Source: Cherax quadricarinatus
Lineage: Eukaryota; Arthropoda; Malacostraca; Decapoda; Parastacidae
Assembly: GCF_038502225.1 (NCBI RefSeq)
Contig: NC_091292.1
Coordinates: forward strand, 47,953,928-48,017,927
DNA: 64,000 bases
Direction: 5' to 3'
In this document: positions 1 to 13,632 of the stretch, piece after piece
Numbering within the stretch: the first letter of the stretch is position 1
Layout: each line of letters opens with the position of its first letter
Position numbers and translations under genes: made by a program
Notes under the pieces: generated by a model
Seen by the model: the letters and a program-made list of their open reading frames with translations, nothing else
What the model was told of the DNA's origin: nothing
Databases searched by the model: none

Positions 1-485
1 AGATATGTATTATAAACAACAACGGGCCCAAGACTGATCCCTGTGGAACGCCACTTGTTACAGATCCCCACTTGGATTTAACCCCATTTATGGACACTCT
101 GCTTCCTGTCTGTGAGCCATGACTCGATCCACGAGAGCAATTTTCCCCCAATACCATGAGCTGCCACTTTCTTTAACAGTCTTTGGTGCGGAACTCTATC
201 AAAAGCCTTACTAAAATCTAAGTAAATAATATCAAATTCTTTATCGTGGTCAACAGCCTCAAAAGCTTTACTGAAGAAAGTTAATAAATTAGTTAGACAA
301 GACCGGCCTCTTGTGAATCCATGCTGAGTATCATTAATCAAGCTATGCTTATCGAGATGGCTTCTTATAATCTCAGCTATAATTGACTCTAGTAATTTGC
401 CTACAATTGAGGTCAGGCTTATTGGGCGGTAATTTGACGGTAACGACTTGTCCCCTGCTTTAAAAACAGGAATTACATTAGTCAT
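1..485 (-). pseudogene. CR1-like LINE reverse transcriptase fragment
   Basis: Read on the minus strand, this encodes the middle of a non-LTR reverse transcriptase. Visible are SNYRPISLTSIVGKLLE, a QHGFTRGRSC block, and the catalytic YLDFSKAFDRVPH box that supplies the first Asp. The frame breaks near position 100. The related copy at 45541-45600 has two more bases there (CTCTCTG against CTCTG), and the [11 protein letters not shown] block continues in another frame down to position 1. The FADD box lies beyond the window edge. The fragment is fused upstream to an endonuclease N-terminus by an internal deletion, so it cannot encode a working enzyme. CR1 is my clade call, from the RT boxes and the esterase-type ORF1 next door; a jockey or L2 relative is possible. 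Confidence 0.88.
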
Positions 486-502
486 CTTTCACAAATCGGA
501 CA

Positions 503-793
503 CTACCACGTCTCAGTTAAGGTAAATACAATAATGTTACCTGCACTAGCAACCGATCTCAACTCGTCCATCATATTCCTAGCACTACGGCTATTAGCAT
601 AATAAACATTGAAAGACTCTCCTTTCTCTTTACCCTTCCTGCTCATTTCTGTTTTTCTACTAAACCTATTACTGTCCTTATTACCTAGTGTCACTGGCTT
701 TTCAATATCTACCTCGTTCTGCTTATTACTAGTTCCCCTAGAACTCATAATATTACTACACTGGGACTTCACTGTTTCCCTGTCAAAACCCAT
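503..793 (-). pseudogene. LINE AP-endonuclease N-terminus, truncated
   Basis: This short frame starts about 15 bases after ORF1 and reads NVYYANSRSARNMMDELR, ending in FTLTETW. That is the first part of an exonuclease/endonuclease/phosphatase domain, with TETW holding the metal-binding Glu. The equivalent at 43977-44348 continues with YDLKSRD; here the sequence jumps to the RT coding region just after TETW. The rest of the endonuclease and the start of RT are missing, so the product would be inactive. Confidence 0.82.
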
Positions 794-807
794 ACCACTA
801 ACTATTC

Positions 808-1644
808 CTAGTTTAAAGTCCTAACAGCTCCCTCCACTGCAGTTGCCAGTGTCCCCACCCCTGACCTAGTTAAGTGAACCCCACCCCTGGCATACATGTC
901 ATTTCTGCCATAGAAGAGGTCCCAGTTGTCAATGAATGTTACCGCATTTTCCTTACAGTATTTGTCCAGCCAGCAATTGACACCAATTGCCCTGGACAAC
1001 CATTCATTTCCAACTCCTCTCCTTGACAAAATACCACATATGACAGGGTTCCCACCCTTCCTCCTAATTATTTCTATTGCTGACCTATACCTGCTAAGCA
1101 GGTCTTCACTACTAGGTCTGCCAACATCGTTGCCTCCAGCACGGAGACAGATAATAGGATTGCTCCCATTACCTCTCATGATGTCATCCAGATGGCTAAC
1201 AATATCCTCCATCCCAGCCCAAGGAAAGCAAACCCTCTGTCTCCTACTCCTGTCCTTCAAGCAGAACGCCCTATCCATATACCTAACTTGGCTATCCCCA
1301 ACAACAACAATATTCATACCTTGCTTGGTGTTGTTCGTCGTGACGTTCCCAGTAGTCGACTCACATTCGTTGGGTAGCACGGAGAATGCATTAGATGTTT
1401 CCTCAATAGTTTCCACAGCAGTCTCTTTCTTCTTCGTCGTCTCTACATTTCCATTCGTCTTCTTGATCGTCAGCCTATTTCCATGCTGTCCAGCCACTGA
1501 CAAGTTTCCCTTCTTGACCTGAGGACTCAAACCGGGAGGACTACTACGAATCTTCTTGTTTTCCTCGGTCAGTCGCCGAATCTCCATCTTCGCCATCCTC
1601 AATTCTTCCTTAAGCTGTTGGTAAAGTTGCTCGATTGAGGGCAT
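808..1644 (-). CDS. CR1-like LINE ORF1 with SGNH esterase-like domain
   Basis: This uninterrupted 278-residue frame is ORF1 of a CR1-like LINE. Residues 1-35 are charged and heptad-like (QLYQQLKEELRMAKMEIRR), consistent with a coiled coil. A Lys/Thr-rich linker follows. The C-terminal half has SGNH-hydrolase blocks: VVVGDSQVRYMD (block I with the nucleophile Ser), RAGGNDVG (block III with Asn), and a final GGVHL where the family has DxxH. Other CR1 ORF1 proteins are known to carry an esterase of this kind, thought to bind or modify lipids during retrotransposition. The copy at 44363-45202 reads DGVHL at that place, so this copy seems to have lost the catalytic Asp (Asp to Gly). The start is the ATG before PSIEQLYQQL, shared by both copies. 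Confidence 0.85.
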   Translation of the reverse strand: MPSIEQLYQQLKEELRMAKMEIRRLTEENKKIRSSPPGLSPQVKKGNLSVAGQHGNRLTIKKTNGNVETTKKKETAVETIEETSNAFSVLPNECESTTGNVTTNNTKQGMNIVVVGDSQVRYMDRAFCLKDRSRRQRVCFPWAGMEDIVSHLDDIMRGNGSNPIICLRAGGNDVGRPSSEDLLSRYRSAIEIIRRKGGNPVICGILSRRGVGNEWLSRAIGVNCWLDKYCKENAVTFIDNWDLFYGRNDMYARGGVHLTRSGVGTLATAVEGAVRTLN

Positions 1645-1714
1645 CTTGGTTCAGTCCGTAGAGAGCACACTCGACACGTCCTCACTAAGCTAAGTACAGG
1701 TCACCTGTATATTT

Positions 1715-2262
1715 ATCCAACCTAAATTTTTAAACTACCCAAAGTCCTTGCCTCAATATCCCAACTAGGTAGACTGTTCCACTCATCAACTACCCTATTT
1801 CCAAACCGATATTTTCCTATGTCCTTTCTAAGTCTAAACTTGTCTAATTTAAATCCATTACTGCGGGTTCGTTCTTGGAGAGACATCCTCAAGACCTTAT
1901 TAATATCCCCTTTATTAATACCCATCTTCCACTTATATACTTCGATCATGTCTCCCCTCATTCTTCGTCTAACAAGTGAATGTTATTTAAGAGTCTTCAA
2001 TCTTTCTTCATAAGGAAGATTTTTAATGCTATGTATTAATTTAGTCATTCTACGCTGAATGTTTTCTAACGAATTTATGTCCATTCTGTAATATGGAGAC
2101 CAGAATTGAGCTGCATAAGCTAAGTGAGGCCTTACTAATGATGTATGAAGCTGCAGTATGACCTCTGGACTTCTGTTGCTTACACTTCTAGATATAAATC
2201 CCAGTAATCTATTTGCCTTATTACGTACTCCTAGGCATTGCTGTGAACATTCAAATGGTATA
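1715..2262 (-). pseudogene. C-terminal end of a second CR1-like RT
   Basis: Two minus-strand pieces encode the post-catalytic part of a CR1-type RT. The first has LLGFISRSVSNRSPEVILQL, VRPHLAYAAQFWSP and YEERLKTLK. The second has RGDMIEVYKWKMGINKGD and FGNRVVDEWNSLP. YAAQFWSP, EERL and GDMIEVYK are typical of the CR1/jockey C-terminus. The frame changes between the pieces near 1975. The fragment ends just where the 5' end of copy A begins, giving a head-to-tail arrangement of two elements of the same family. Its 5' side is cut by the fold-back repeat. Confidence 0.82.
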
Positions 2263-2416
2263 AAATATCGACAGGTTGTTAGGTAAGACACATATGCAAC
2301 TTTTAGGTATCTTTATTTTTACACAGTAGGCTTCTTCAGTCGAGTACTGAAAAGTTGATAGAAGCATAAGATACTTGAAGACGATGTAATCAGTCCATCA
2401 CCCTTGAAGTTTTGAG
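2262..2416. mobile_element. Fold-back repeat fragment (family FB1)
   Basis: The segment reads GACAGGTTGTTAGGTAAGACAC, continuing through ACACAGTAGGCTTCTTCAGT to GTAATCAGTCCATCACCCTT. The same series occurs in the left arm of the palindromic element at 42622-43187. Only one arm is present here. The core GAAACGTTTCGCC found in the other copies is deleted. It lies between the CR1 RT remnant and a truncated RTE. Confidence 0.7.
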
Positions 2417-3182
2417 GTGTGACACTGTGCTCTTGGGAGATTCTGAAGAGAAGTTGCAGAGATTGGTGGATGAATTTGGTAGGGTGTGCAAAAGAAGAAA
2501 ATTAAAGGTGAATACAGGAAAGAGTAAGGTTATGAGGATAACAAAAAGATTAGGTGATGAAAGATTGAATATCAGATTGGAGGGAGAGAGTATGGAGGAG
2601 GTGAACGTATTCAGATATTTGGGAGTGGACGTGTCAGCGGATGGGTCTATGAAAGATGAGGTGAATCATAGAATTGATGAGGGAAAAAGAGTGAGTGGTG
2701 CACTTAGGAGTCTGTGGAGACAAAGAACTTTGTCCTTGGAGGCAAAGAGGGGAATGTATGAGAGTATAGTTTTACCAACGCTCTTATATGGGTGTGAAGC
2801 GTGGGTGATGAATGTTGCAGCGAGGAGAAGGCTGGAGGCAGTGGAGATGTCATGTCTGAGGGCAATGTGTGGTGTGAATATAATGCAGAGAATTCGTAGT
2901 TTGGAAGTTAGGAGGAGGTGCGGGATTACCAAAACTGTTGTCCAGAGGGCTGAGGAAGGGTTGTTGAGGTGGTTCGGACATGTAGAGAGAATGGAGCGAA
3001 ACAGAATGACTTCAAGAGTGTATCAGTCTGTAGTGGAAGGAAGGCGGGGTAGGGGTCGGCCTAGGAACAGTTTAAAAACTGTAGTGTAAAGCACCCTTCT
3101 GGCAAGACAGTGATGGGGTGAATGATGGTGAAAGTTTTTCTTTTTCGGGCCACCCTGCCTTGGTGGGAATTGGCCGGTGTGA
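2417..3182 (+). pseudogene. 5'-truncated RTE-type LINE, RT C-terminus and 3' end
   Basis: This starts inside the RT catalytic box, at DTVLLGDSEEKLQRLVDEF, and runs almost base for base with 9900-10545 of the intact RTE; I saw three differences in about 640 bases. It contains EVNVFRYLGVDVSADGS, LPTLLYGCEAW and WFGHVERMERNRM. After GRGRPR a deletion of about 240 bases joins the coding region to the 3' UTR (CAGTTTAAAAACTGTAGTG), so the normal C-terminus is replaced by a few UTR-encoded residues. The 3' end (CTTGGTGGGAATTGGCCGG..GATAAAAAATATATA) runs into a TA tract, as in the complete copy. The near identity suggests a young insertion. Confidence 0.9.
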
Positions 3183-3396
<214 letters not shown>

Positions 3397-3424
3397 ATGG
3401 GGTCCACCTCTGGTGTAAATTGTG

Positions 3425-3531
3425 GGACCCATAGCCTCGGAGAAGTGGATAAAAAGGCTTCAAGGAAGAATATTTGGATTTCTTCCTGAAGCCGTTTGAA
3501 TATTCCACTTCCCCTACCACCCCATCTTTTA
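3425..3531. repeat. Short hairpin-forming repeat (family HP1)
   Basis: AAGTGG-ATAAA-AAGGCTTCA-GGAAGAA on the left pairs imperfectly with TTCTTCC-TGAAGCC-..-CCACTT on the right, within about 70 bases. The flank CCCCTACCACCCCATC is conserved. A reverse-complement copy lies at 31381-31472, and a relative of its outer part at 29524. In both full copies it sits next to the poly(A)-like end of the restriction-endonuclease LINE family. Confidence 0.75.
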
Positions 3532-3536
3532 AACTA

Positions 3537-3803
3537 TTTTTTTTTTACCAATAGGAATATTTTATTACATAATATGGTACAGAAGATTTAAGAGATACAT
3601 TGTTGATATAAAGGTGGCATATACGGTACATGTTGTTACGTGTGTATCACCGATTATAAGGCGAAAATCTCATCCAGCTCCTCAGAGCTGGGGCGTGTGC
3701 CCAAAATACAGCAAGCATTACACTGAGCCGCTGGAGGAGAAAACTAGTTGCCCTGGGATCCCTAGTTACCCTGATGAGTCTTTTTCCCAGCTCCTTAAGG
3801 AAT
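3537..3803 (-). other. 3' UTR, AATAAA signal and poly(A) end of the RLE-type LINE
   Basis: Minus-strand sequence after the stop ends TACCATATTATGTAATAAAA, then TATTCCTATTGG and an A-run. A + strand copy of the last 100 bases (GTACCATATTATGTAATAAA) is at 31265-31366, followed by A residues, so this is a real mobilised 3' end. Confidence 0.75.
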
Positions 3804-6590
3804 TTAGATGCACTCTTTCCCCCATGAGCCAAGGGTCTCTGAGCCTATGGGAACAAACATATAATGATGGGCAAGTTCTCCATATTTTCTAGACTTTTGG
3901 GACTCCCTGAAGCTGGCAGCTGCCCCTCCTTCCTCCCTGGTGTATTGGAGATAGGTATCAGCCAAGGTAGATGCACATGTATAGTCCCACACCACCTGCT
4001 TCCCATCTGTCCAGGCTTGAAGGGTGATACCATCTGGACGCTTCTGGCTGCCATCAGATCTGCATAGTTGGGGTGGCTCCCTTACTGCTGGGCATCCAGC
4101 TGTTGTGAGGCTCCTCTTGATAATGTTATTAACCTCCTCATGTCTTGCAATCTTTCCCTCGGATTTACGGCACACAAGACCATGGTACCCGAATCGGTCT
4201 GCTGCTTCACTGCCACAAATACACCTGTGTTCGGCGAGAATAGGGGCGGCAAGTCGAAGGGCAACACCGATGCGGATGGTCTGTGGGTCGAGGCGTGTGC
4301 CAAGGCTGGAGTTGGGAACAGCCAACAGAAAGTCCCCAGCATGAGGGGCTCTCACTGCCAGGAGGCGGGCTCTATCCTTCCCTGACACACTCTGAAGCAT
4401 TGTTGAGGCTATATTTTCCACTATTGGACCATCCCAGTGCGATTGTTTGTAGTTGTTGGGGGGAGCAGGTCTGGTTTCAGAGCCCGTTAGATTATCCCAG
4501 ATCATTGCTCCGTCAATGAATTTTTGGTCCTGGACTCCAATCTTGTCCCTAAGATGTTCAGGGAGAATCGCTGCTACAAGCTCTCTGGATGCAATACACG
4601 AGGACAGAAAAGCAGGTAACGCAATCTGTGATGACTTGCGGACACCAATGCCTCCTAGTCTGACTGGAAGTGTAGCTTGGTTCCACTGCCCGTCTTCTAG
4701 AGTAAGGTTAAGTACTTTCGTAAAAATCTGCCTCAGAATACTGTCATATTCGTGCAGTATAGGGTTATCATATGAAGGTGCACATCTTAGGAAATATGTC
4801 AACCTGGGCAGACTCAAGCACTTTGTGAGAAGGTACAAGGCATCGTGGGTGTCCAGATTGCCTATTCGTTGTTCCATTCTCCTTAACTCTTCCAATTTCT
4901 TCCTGAGAATTGTGTCAATGGCATTGCTTCCCAGAGGTGCTCCTAGCAAGACACTATTTGTGGGGGCAATGACTGCTGCTCCTGGTAGTTTTGATCTCAC
5001 TGCATTTATCACTTGTTGACTGACTGAGATGATTTCACATTTGGATGGATTCAGGATGAGACCCATTTCCTGTCCCCGTGTCATTACCTGTGTAAGGTCA
5101 TGTAGGAGGGACTCCTTTGTACCTGCTAGTGTGCCATCATCTAGGAACCAGATGTTTAGCTCGCTGGTCAGTCTGACTGTGATTTCCCTAACTGCTATAC
5201 AGAAGAGAAATGGTGCAAGAGGATCTCCTTGTTGGACACCCTCCGATGATGTGATTTCATGCTCTCCAAAGAGAAGCATTGATTCCTTGCTATACCCAGC
5301 TGAAACAAAAGGGAAGAGACCAGGGAAATGTTCTTGTACTGCTGCTAATACCACGTCTCTTTTCAGGAGATTGAACGCATTCTTGAAATCTAATTTTACC
5401 ACTGCATTGTCCTCAGGCAGGTTGTTGATATACGCCCTTGTTGCATGAACCGCTGCTTCACTTCCTTGAGAGACCCCAAAGCCAAGCTGGTTTGGTTGAA
5501 GCATCATGGCTGCCTGTGCACGAATACTTCGGACAGCAGCTTTGGATACGAGGCGGCGTAACGTGTTGCCTACTGCAATTGGCCGAATTCCTCCATCCTT
5601 CTTTTTAAGTGCACAAAGTGTTGCACCAAAAAAGAAAGGTCTAATTTCATCAGGAATCAGACCAGCCAAGGAATTGTTGACGAACCTTGTGATCTCTGAA
5701 AGCAGTGTCTCTGCAATTTCCCCAATAACTGGATTAACCATTTCCTTTAAATGCTGTGGCCTTATTCCAGTGTAACCCCCAGCAGAGCCAGATGGGAACG
5801 ACATTATTGCTTTGTAAATGTCTGAGTCTTCCACAATCAATGGTTCCATAGTGGGGACAGAGGTGTTGGAACTGTTGGTGCCACTGGTTTCCCTGGCAGG
5901 GTGCTTTCCTCTAAGTGCTTCAGCCGTGTCAGCATCCCTGGGAGCAACTGTATCTTCACTGGTAATAATTCTGATTGCCCCCACTGTGTTGCCCTCTTCA
6001 ATTTTCTTGCTCACCTGGACTCTGACTTTTTCACTGTCAGTAGAGTGAGTGGGGGTTCTGCCTCTCCCTTTTTTGTGTTGACGGGGAAGGCGAATGAGGT
6101 TATCAACTCTAGGAAAATCTCTTAAGGATTTAATTATCATTGAGGCTAGCCTCTTTCCCCTTCTTTCCGGCACAGCTAAGCAGACATTGCCAAAAAGTAG
6201 CAAGTTGTGCCATGCCTTGATGGTTGGTGGAGCATTTAAGATAGTGGAACCATCGTTTACTTTTTTCAGGAGGTCTGTAAGTTTCCCAGCTGCGTGTGGA
6301 CGGGCTGCTTTGGGAATATGTGTGAGTGTCCTCGTACCTGTTGCTTTAATTGCTTCCAAGAGATTGTCTGATGAGATGAAATCTGTTGGAGTGGGTTCAG
6401 GTGCCTGAGGTGGCTCTGGATCATCACTTTCCACAGGAGGACATCCTGAACCAGGGCAACTACCGTGTTTGCGGAGGAAACCATTAGAGTTGAGACAACG
6501 AAGCTGTAAGCATGACCGACACTTGCCTCTCCTAGTATTGCCAGCCGTGCCATTTCCCTGGCTGCTTGCTTCCTCCTGGTTGGCATCCAT
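3804..6590 (-). CDS. LINE polyprotein: zinc finger, reverse transcriptase, restriction-like endonuclease
   Basis: An intact 928-residue frame with no internal stop. Residues 24-50 form a Cys/His cluster (CRSCLQLRC, then HGSCPGSGC), a likely DNA- or RNA-binding finger. RT spans about 250-560: GYTGIRPQHL near 273, KLDFKNAFN near 399-407 with the first catalytic Asp, VQQGDPLAPFLF near 452, and the FLDDG box at 482-486. C-terminal residues 789-875 have a C-x-C..H..C knuckle (CICGSEAADRFGYHGLVC), RHEEVN, KRPDG (851-854) and VWDYT (868-871), matching the R2-type restriction-like endonuclease. Target-primed reverse transcription is the inferred role. FLDD in place of FADD, and Asn where most LINEs have AFD, set it apart from every other RT in the window. 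The start is the ATG before DANQEEASSQ; no longer in-frame start is visible. Confidence 0.85.
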   Translation of the reverse strand: MDANQEEASSQGNGTAGNTRRGKCRSCLQLRCLNSNGFLRKHGSCPGSGCPPVESDDPEPPQAPEPTPTDFISSDNLLEAIKATGTRTLTHIPKAARPHAAGKLTDLLKKVNDGSTILNAPPTIKAWHNLLLFGNVCLAVPERRGKRLASMIIKSLRDFPRVDNLIRLPRQHKKGRGRTPTHSTDSEKVRVQVSKKIEEGNTVGAIRIITSEDTVAPRDADTAEALRGKHPARETSGTNSSNTSVPTMEPLIVEDSDIYKAIMSFPSGSAGGYTGIRPQHLKEMVNPVIGEIAETLLSEITRFVNNSLAGLIPDEIRPFFFGATLCALKKKDGGIRPIAVGNTLRRLVSKAAVRSIRAQAAMMLQPNQLGFGVSQGSEAAVHATRAYINNLPEDNAVVKLDFKNAFNLLKRDVVLAAVQEHFPGLFPFVSAGYSKESMLLFGEHEITSSEGVQQGDPLAPFLFCIAVREITVRLTSELNIWFLDDGTLAGTKESLLHDLTQVMTRGQEMGLILNPSKCEIISVSQQVINAVRSKLPGAAVIAPTNSVLLGAPLGSNAIDTILRKKLEELRRMEQRIGNLDTHDALYLLTKCLSLPRLTYFLRCAPSYDNPILHEYDSILRQIFTKVLNLTLEDGQWNQATLPVRLGGIGVRKSSQIALPAFLSSCIASRELVAAILPEHLRDKIGVQDQKFIDGAMIWDNLTGSETRPAPPNNYKQSHWDGPIVENIASTMLQSVSGKDRARLLAVRAPHAGDFLLAVPNSSLGTRLDPQTIRIGVALRLAAPILAEHRCICGSEAADRFGYHGLVCRKSEGKIARHEEVNNIIKRSLTTAGCPAVREPPQLCRSDGSQKRPDGITLQAWTDGKQVVWDYTCASTLADTYLQYTREEGGAAASFRESQKSRKYGELAHHYMFVPIGSETLGSWGKECI

Positions 6591-10912
<4,322 letters not shown>

Positions 10913-10996
<84 letters not shown>
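10913..10996. repeat. (TA)n tract between two converging RTE copies
   Basis: TA repeat with two small interruptions (ATAAATACATATA). It joins the 3' tail of the + strand RTE to the truncated 3' side of a - strand RTE relative. Confidence 0.95.
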
Positions 10997-10999
<3 letters not shown>

Positions 11000-13255
11000 C
11001 CTCAATGCACCACTCACCTTTTTTCCTTCCCCCATCAATTCTATGATTAACCTCATCCTTCATAAATCCATCCGCCGACACGTTAACTCCCAAGTATCTG
11101 AGAACATTCACTTCTTCCATGCTCCTCCTCCCCAATTTGATATCCAATTTTTCTTTATCTAAATCATTTGATACCCTCATCACCTTACTCTTTTCTATGT
11201 TCACTTTCAACTTTCTACCTTTGCACACACTCCCAAACTCATCCATTAACCTTTGCAATTTTTCTTTAGCATCTCCCATAAGCACAGTATCATCAGCAAA
11301 CTGCAACTGTGTCAATTCCCATTTTGTATTTGATTCCCCATAATTTAATCCCACCCCTCTGCCGAACACCCTAGCATTTACTTCTTTTACAACCCCATCT
11401 ATAAATATATTAAATAACCATGGTGACATTACACATCCCTGTCTAAGACCTACTTTTACTGGGAAGCAGTCTCCCTCTCTTCTACACACCCTAACCTGAA
11501 CCTCACTATCCTCATAAAAACTCTTTACAGCATTTAGTAACTTACCACCTATTCCATATACAGTGGACCCCCTTAACGATATTTTTTCATTCCAGAAGTA
11601 TGTTCAGGTGCCACTGACCGAATTTGTTCCCATAAGGAATATCGTGAAGTAGGTTAGTCCATTTCAGACCCCCAAACATACACATACAAATGCACTTACA
11701 TAAATACACTTACATAATTGGTCGCATTGGGAGGTGATCGTTAAGCGGGGGTCACTGTACTTGCAACATCTGCCACATTGCTCCCCTATCCACTCTATCA
11801 TATGCCTTTTCTAAATCCATAAATGCAATAAAACCTCCCTACCTTTATCTAAATACTGTTCACGTATATGCTTCAATGTAACACTTGATCTACACATCCT
11901 CTACCCACTCTGAAACCTCCTTGCTCATCTGCAATCCTACATTCTGTCTTACCTCTAATTCTTTCAATTATAACCCTACCGTACACTTTTCCTGGTATAC
12001 TCAGTAAACTTATTCCTCTATAATTTTTACTATCTCTTTTGTCCCCCTTCCCTTTATATAAAGGGATTATACATGCTCTCCTGCCAATCCCTAGGTACCT
12101 TCCCCTCTTTCATACATTTATTAAACAAAAATACCAACCACTCCAACACTATATCCTCCCCTGCTTTTAACATTTCTGTCATGATCCCATAAGTTCCAGC
12201 TGCTTTACCCCCTTTCATTCTACATCATGCCTCACGCACCTCCCCCACTCTCAAATCCTGTTCTTCTTCACTCCTAAAAGATGGTATTCCTCTCTGGCCA
12301 GTACATGAAATTACCACTTCCCTTTCTTCATCAACATTAAAAGTTCCTCAAAATATTCTCGCCATCTACCCAAAACCTCCATCTCCTTATCTTCTAACTC
12401 CCCTACTCTTTTTTTAACTGACAAATCCATTCATTCTCTAGGCTTTCTTTACTTGTTAAACTCAATCCAAAATTTTTTCTTATTTTCATTATTTCTCTCC
12501 CACTCTATCATCTGTTCTTCTTTTGCACTCTCTCAACACTCTCTTCACCTTTCTTTTACTCTCCATATACTCTACTCTTCTTATAACACTTCTGCTTTGT
12601 AAAAACCTCTCATAAGCCAACTTTTTCTCTTTTATCACACCCTTTACTTCATCATTCCACCAATCACTCCTCTTTCCTCCTGCACCCACCCTCCTATAAC
12701 CACAAACTTCTGCCCGACATTCTAACACTGCATTTTTAAAACTATTCCAACCCTCTTCAAACCCCCCCCCCACTACTCATACTTGCACCAGCCCACCTTT
12801 CTGCCAATACTGTAGTTGCTCATATCTCACCCAAACTTCCTCCTCCCTTAGTTTATACACTTTCACCTTTCTCTCGCTTGTTGCCATTATCCTTTCGTCC
12901 CATTTATCTCTTACTCTAACTGTAGCTACAACTAAATAATGATCCGATATATCAGTTGCCCCTCTATGAATGTGTACATCCTGGAGCCTACCCATCAACC
13001 TTTTATCCACCAATACATAACCTAGCAAACTACTTTCATCACAAGCTATATCATACCTTGTATATTTATTTATCCTCTTCTTCATAAAATATGTATTACT
13101 TATTACCAAACCTCTTTCTGCAAATAGCTCAAATAAAGGCTCCCCATTTTCATTTACCCCTGGCACCCAAAATTTATCTACTACTCCCTCCACAACATTT
13201 TTGCCCACTTTAGAATTGAAATCCCCAACCACAAGTAATCTCACACTTGGTTCAA
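10997..13255 (-). pseudogene. Decayed RTE-type LINE
   Basis: Minus-strand pieces in order: VVGDFNSKVGKNVVEGVVDK, NTYFMKKRINKYTRYD and TDISDHYLVVATVRV (endonuclease, 13244-12777); a linker (12773-12489); scattered RT traces with stops and frameshifts; then GLRQGCVMSPWLFNIFIDG and LQFADDTVLMGDAKEKLQ (11489 down). The 5' part of the endonuclease is missing. The 3' part stops abruptly at the TA tract after NHRIDGG, so the C-terminus and 3' UTR are lost. Divergence from the intact copy is large, marking an older insertion or another subfamily. A MITE interrupts the RT region. Confidence 0.88.
11561..11757. mobile_element. Tc1/mariner-type MITE, copy 1
   Basis: 197 bases starting CAGTGGACCCCCTTAACGAT and ending ATCGTTAAGCGGGGGTCACTG. 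The ends form about 20-base terminal inverted repeats flanked by TA on both sides (11559-11560, 11758-11759). The host RTE sequence is continuous across the insertion (..CCATA and CTTGCAACATCTGCC..). There is no ORF, so movement would depend on a transposase elsewhere; pogo/Tigger-type is my guess from the CAGTGG ends. Confidence 0.9.
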
Positions 13256-13300
13256 AACTCGCGAGAGAACAGTAACATTTAGAGGGAACACTTCTAAAAG

Positions 13301-13458
<158 letters not shown>

Positions 13459-13632
13459 TGTAATAATTTATCAAACAGAATATTGGTTAAATTATTGCTT
13501 TAAAGATTTAATTAAAAAACAATGTAATGATGTTGCACCTTAATTGTATTTATCAATACACAATTGTTGGGGCCTTTAAGTTCAAATATAAATTAACTAA
13601 TGAATACATTAATGACGTATTTCCTTTTCCAG

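Larger units (their letters stand above)
1..1705 (-). mobile_element. CR1-like LINE copy A, 5' end present, internally deleted
   Basis: Minus-strand order is 5' leader (about 1705-1645), ORF1, endonuclease N-terminus, deletion, RT. The 5' edge is placed at the GGTGACCTGTACTTA string (plus-strand TAAGTACAGGTCACC near 1692-1706). The same string lies upstream of ORF1 in the copy at 45202, and beyond it the two loci differ. The deletion junction near 485-500 joins endonuclease ...ACGTGGTA to RT GTAGTGTC... and shares GTA, so a microhomology-type event is likely. Confidence 0.75.
3537..6590 (-). mobile_element. Non-LTR retrotransposon with restriction-like endonuclease, probably complete coding part
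   Basis: On the minus strand this holds a 928-codon ORF, about 260 bases of 3' UTR, an AATAAA signal (complement TTTATT at 3561-3566) and a short A-run (T-run at 3537-3546). There is one ORF, with an N-terminal zinc finger, a central RT and a C-terminal PD-(D/E)XK-type nuclease. That is the architecture of the R2/NeSL/HERO-type early-branching LINEs and not of APE-type LINEs. The 5' end is not defined; GC-rich sequence up to about 6800 may be its leader. Confidence 0.82.

Noticed and set aside
808..1644. Host SGNH esterase or lipase gene
   Set aside because: It occurs in several copies, always next to the same LINE endonuclease, and has an N-terminal coiled coil. It is LINE ORF1.
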